Assembly: GCA_020354155.1 (NCBI GenBank)
Contig: CP070644.1
Span: 469,919-475,665, forward strand
Direction of reading: 5' to 3'
Length of the DNA stretch: 5,747 nt
Source of the DNA: Nitrospiraceae bacterium
GTDB lineage: Bacteria > Nitrospirota > Thermodesulfovibrionia > UBA6902
Position numbers and translations under genes: made by a program. This document shows, one piece after another, positions 4,461 to 5,747 of the stretch (its first letter is position 1; each line of letters opens with the position of its first letter). The notes under the pieces are model-generated. The model was not told the origin of the DNA. It saw nothing but the letters and a program-made list of their open reading frames with translations, and made no database searches.

Positions 4461-5495
4461 TCAAATAAACTCAACGCCGGGCCGGCCTTTCCTCATTTCA
4501 CCGATGATAAAGGCAGTTTCTCCAAGCCTCCTGAGTTTTTTCATTATGGAAGTGGAATCATTTCCTGCAACGACAAGAACCATCCCTATGCCCATGTTAA
4601 AGGTTTTATTCATCTCAGCGGTACTGACTGATCCCATTGTCCTGATCAAATCAAATACTGCAGGGACAGGCCAGGAGCCTGTTTTAATAAAAAACCGGAG
4701 TTTTTTTTCTGATGGTACGATGCGAGGCAGATTTTCTGTAAGACCACCCCCGGTAATATGGGCCATCCCCTTGATTGTGTGACTCCGGAGAACACTCTGG
4801 ACACTTTTTACATAAATACGAGTGGGCTTCAGGAGTTCTTCACCAATGGTACAGCCCAGTTCAGCAATTTTTTTACGGGGGCTGTACTTTTTAATATCAA
4901 AAAAAAGTTTTCTCACCAGGGAATATCCGTTACTGTGTATTCCGCTTGATGCAAGACCTATCAGCAGGTCACCGTTTATTATGTTTGAACCATTAATAAT
5001 ATCTTTTTTATCAACAACACCAACGGAGAACCCGGACAGGTCATATTCACCTTTTTTGTAGAAACCGGGCATTTCGGCAGTCTCCCCGCCGATTAAAGAG
5101 CAGCCTGCCATTTTGCATCCTTCTGCAATTCCCCTGATAACGTCTGTCCCCTGTTTTGTTGAAAGTCTGCCGGTGGCAAAATAGTCAAGAAAAAAAAGGG
5201 GTGTGGCCCCGCTTGTCAATATATCATTAACGCACATGGCAACAAGGTCTATGCCGATTGTATCATGTCTGTTCAACCGGAAGGCGACCTTCAGCTTTGT
5301 TCCGACCCCATCGGTACCGCTGACCAGCACCGGATTTCTGTACTTCTTTGTATTAAGTTTAAAAAAGGCGCCGAAGGAGCCTAAATCGGTCATAACACCG
5401 CCTGTGAAGGTGGAACGGGCAAGGGGTTTAATCATGTCTACGAGTTTGTTGCCTTTGTCAATGTCTACACCGGATGTCTTATAGGTTATCTTCAT
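4461..5495 (-). CDS. purM: Phosphoribosylformylglycinamidine cyclo-ligase (AIR synthetase)
   Basis: PurM closes the imidazole ring: formylglycinamidine ribonucleotide plus ATP gives aminoimidazole ribonucleotide, step 5 of purine synthesis. The 344 residues align along their whole length with E. coli PurM (345). Landmarks are GVDIDKGN (9-16), SGTDGVGTKLK (59-69), the signature RHDTIGIDLVAMCVNDIL (76-93), and FFLDYFATG (101-109). GGETAEMPGFY (136-146), SSGIHSNGYSLVRK (183-196), LLKPTRIYVKSV (221-232) and HITGGGLTEN (246-255) follow. The segment TDLGSFGAFF (36-45) replaces the more usual MGGFGG-type stretch, a mild difference. The ATG has GAGGAG four bases upstream, and both lie inside the end of rnc; the genes overlap by 17 bases, which implies co-transcription and perhaps translational coupling. 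purN follows after a repeat-filled gap. Confidence 0.96.
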   Translation of the reverse strand: MKITYKTSGVDIDKGNKLVDMIKPLARSTFTGGVMTDLGSFGAFFKLNTKKYRNPVLVSGTDGVGTKLKVAFRLNRHDTIGIDLVAMCVNDILTSGATPLFFLDYFATGRLSTKQGTDVIRGIAEGCKMAGCSLIGGETAEMPGFYKKGEYDLSGFSVGVVDKKDIINGSNIINGDLLIGLASSGIHSNGYSLVRKLFFDIKKYSPRKKIAELGCTIGEELLKPTRIYVKSVQSVLRSHTIKGMAHITGGGLTENLPRIVPSEKKLRFFIKTGSWPVPAVFDLIRTMGSVSTAEMNKTFNMGIGMVLVVAGNDSTSIMKKLRRLGETAFIIGEMRKGRPGVEFI

Positions 5496-5747
5496 TGATC
5501 TCCTCTATTTTCTTCAGGCCCTCTTCAGCAGCTTTCTGGGCCGCTGCCTTTTTTGTCCTGCCCTTGCCTGACCCGAACAGTGTTTCTTTTACATAGACTT
5601 TCACTTCAAATGACTTCTGGTGCTCAGGGCCTTCTTCTTTGTGTGTTATGTAGTTGGGAAGGACACCAAGTTTTGCCTGTGATACTTCCTGGAATTTTGT
5701 CTTAAAATCTACAATAAAATTCTGCTGGGCAAATTCGTCCACTTTCG
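5479..5747 (-). CDS. rnc: Ribonuclease III, C-terminal part with dsRNA-binding domain (cut by window edge)
   Basis: The reading frame is open to the right window edge and shows only the last 88 or so residues; the catalytic RNase III domain lies outside. An apparent GTG start at 5742 is therefore internal. The visible piece is a standard dsRNA-binding domain: DFKTKFQE at its start (usual form DPKTxLQE), LPNYITHKEEGPEHQKSFEV in the middle and GSGKGRTKKAAAQKAAEEGLKKIEE as the last helix, with the basic KK-AAA patch that contacts the RNA backbone. RNase III processes rRNA precursors and cleaves structured mRNAs. A short tail IEEINEDNL carries the purM start codon in another frame. A stand-alone dsRNA-binding protein is formally possible but the spacing to the edge and context favour rnc. 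Confidence 0.88.
   Translation of the reverse strand, partial: KVDEFAQQNFIVDFKTKFQEVSQAKLGVLPNYITHKEEGPEHQKSFEVKVYVKETLFGSGKGRTKKAAAQKAAEEGLKKIEEINEDNL

Noticed and set aside
4444..4782. Plus-strand frame of 112 codons opposite the end of purM, and similar ones at 4758-5061 and 5203-5484.
   Set aside because: All are antisense to purM, whose full-length match to the family explains the sequence.

Overview
The window is ordinary bacterial chromosome with housekeeping genes on both strands. Base composition looks intermediate, somewhat AT-leaning by eye. Most genes have a good Shine-Dalgarno sequence, both tRNAs encode their CCA end, and the recognisable promoters are sigma70-like. The mix of families suggests an uncultured Nitrospirota- or Deltaproteobacteria-like lineage, or possibly a Planctomycetes relative. 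The pointers are an actinobacterial/planctomycete-style LeuB with an SAPKY motif, an orphan UDP-xylose synthase, an rnc-purM-purN cluster and a TCATTCC/TCCAG palindromic repeat. This taxonomic guess is weak.

Left part, minus strand (1-1786): a sigma70 promoter (1758-1786) drives tRNA-Gln(CUG) and then tRNA-Glu(CUC). The 3-isopropylmalate dehydrogenase gene leuB and the start of asd (aspartate-semialdehyde dehydrogenase, cut by the window edge) follow. I see no terminator between the tRNAs and leuB, so the amino-acid genes may be partly read through from the tRNA promoter. leuB serves leucine synthesis. asd opens the aspartate-family branch (lysine/diaminopimelate, threonine, methionine).

Middle (1787-3616): a divergent plus-strand gene encodes UDP-glucuronate decarboxylase (UDP-xylose synthase), with no other sugar or polysaccharide gene beside it. 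It converges on a minus-strand gene for a small membrane-anchored protein I do not recognise. Upstream of that gene is a roughly 170-nt untranslated leader. It is headed by a near-consensus promoter (3567-3595) whose spacer contains a perfect TACAA-TT-TTGTA dyad. This is the most gene-regulation-rich spot of the window.

Right part, minus strand (3617-5747): the 3' end of rnc (RNase III double-stranded-RNA-binding domain) overlaps purM by 17 bases, and purN follows. PurN and PurM catalyse steps 3 and 5 of de novo purine synthesis. The 199-base gap between purM and purN holds a compound palindromic repeat of about 114 bp, probably a miniature or REP-like element that inserted in the operon. I found no CRISPR array, IS transposase, phage gene or clearly new multi-gene system. 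The best leads are the unknown membrane protein with its controlled leader, the repeat, and the cofactor-site change in LeuB.
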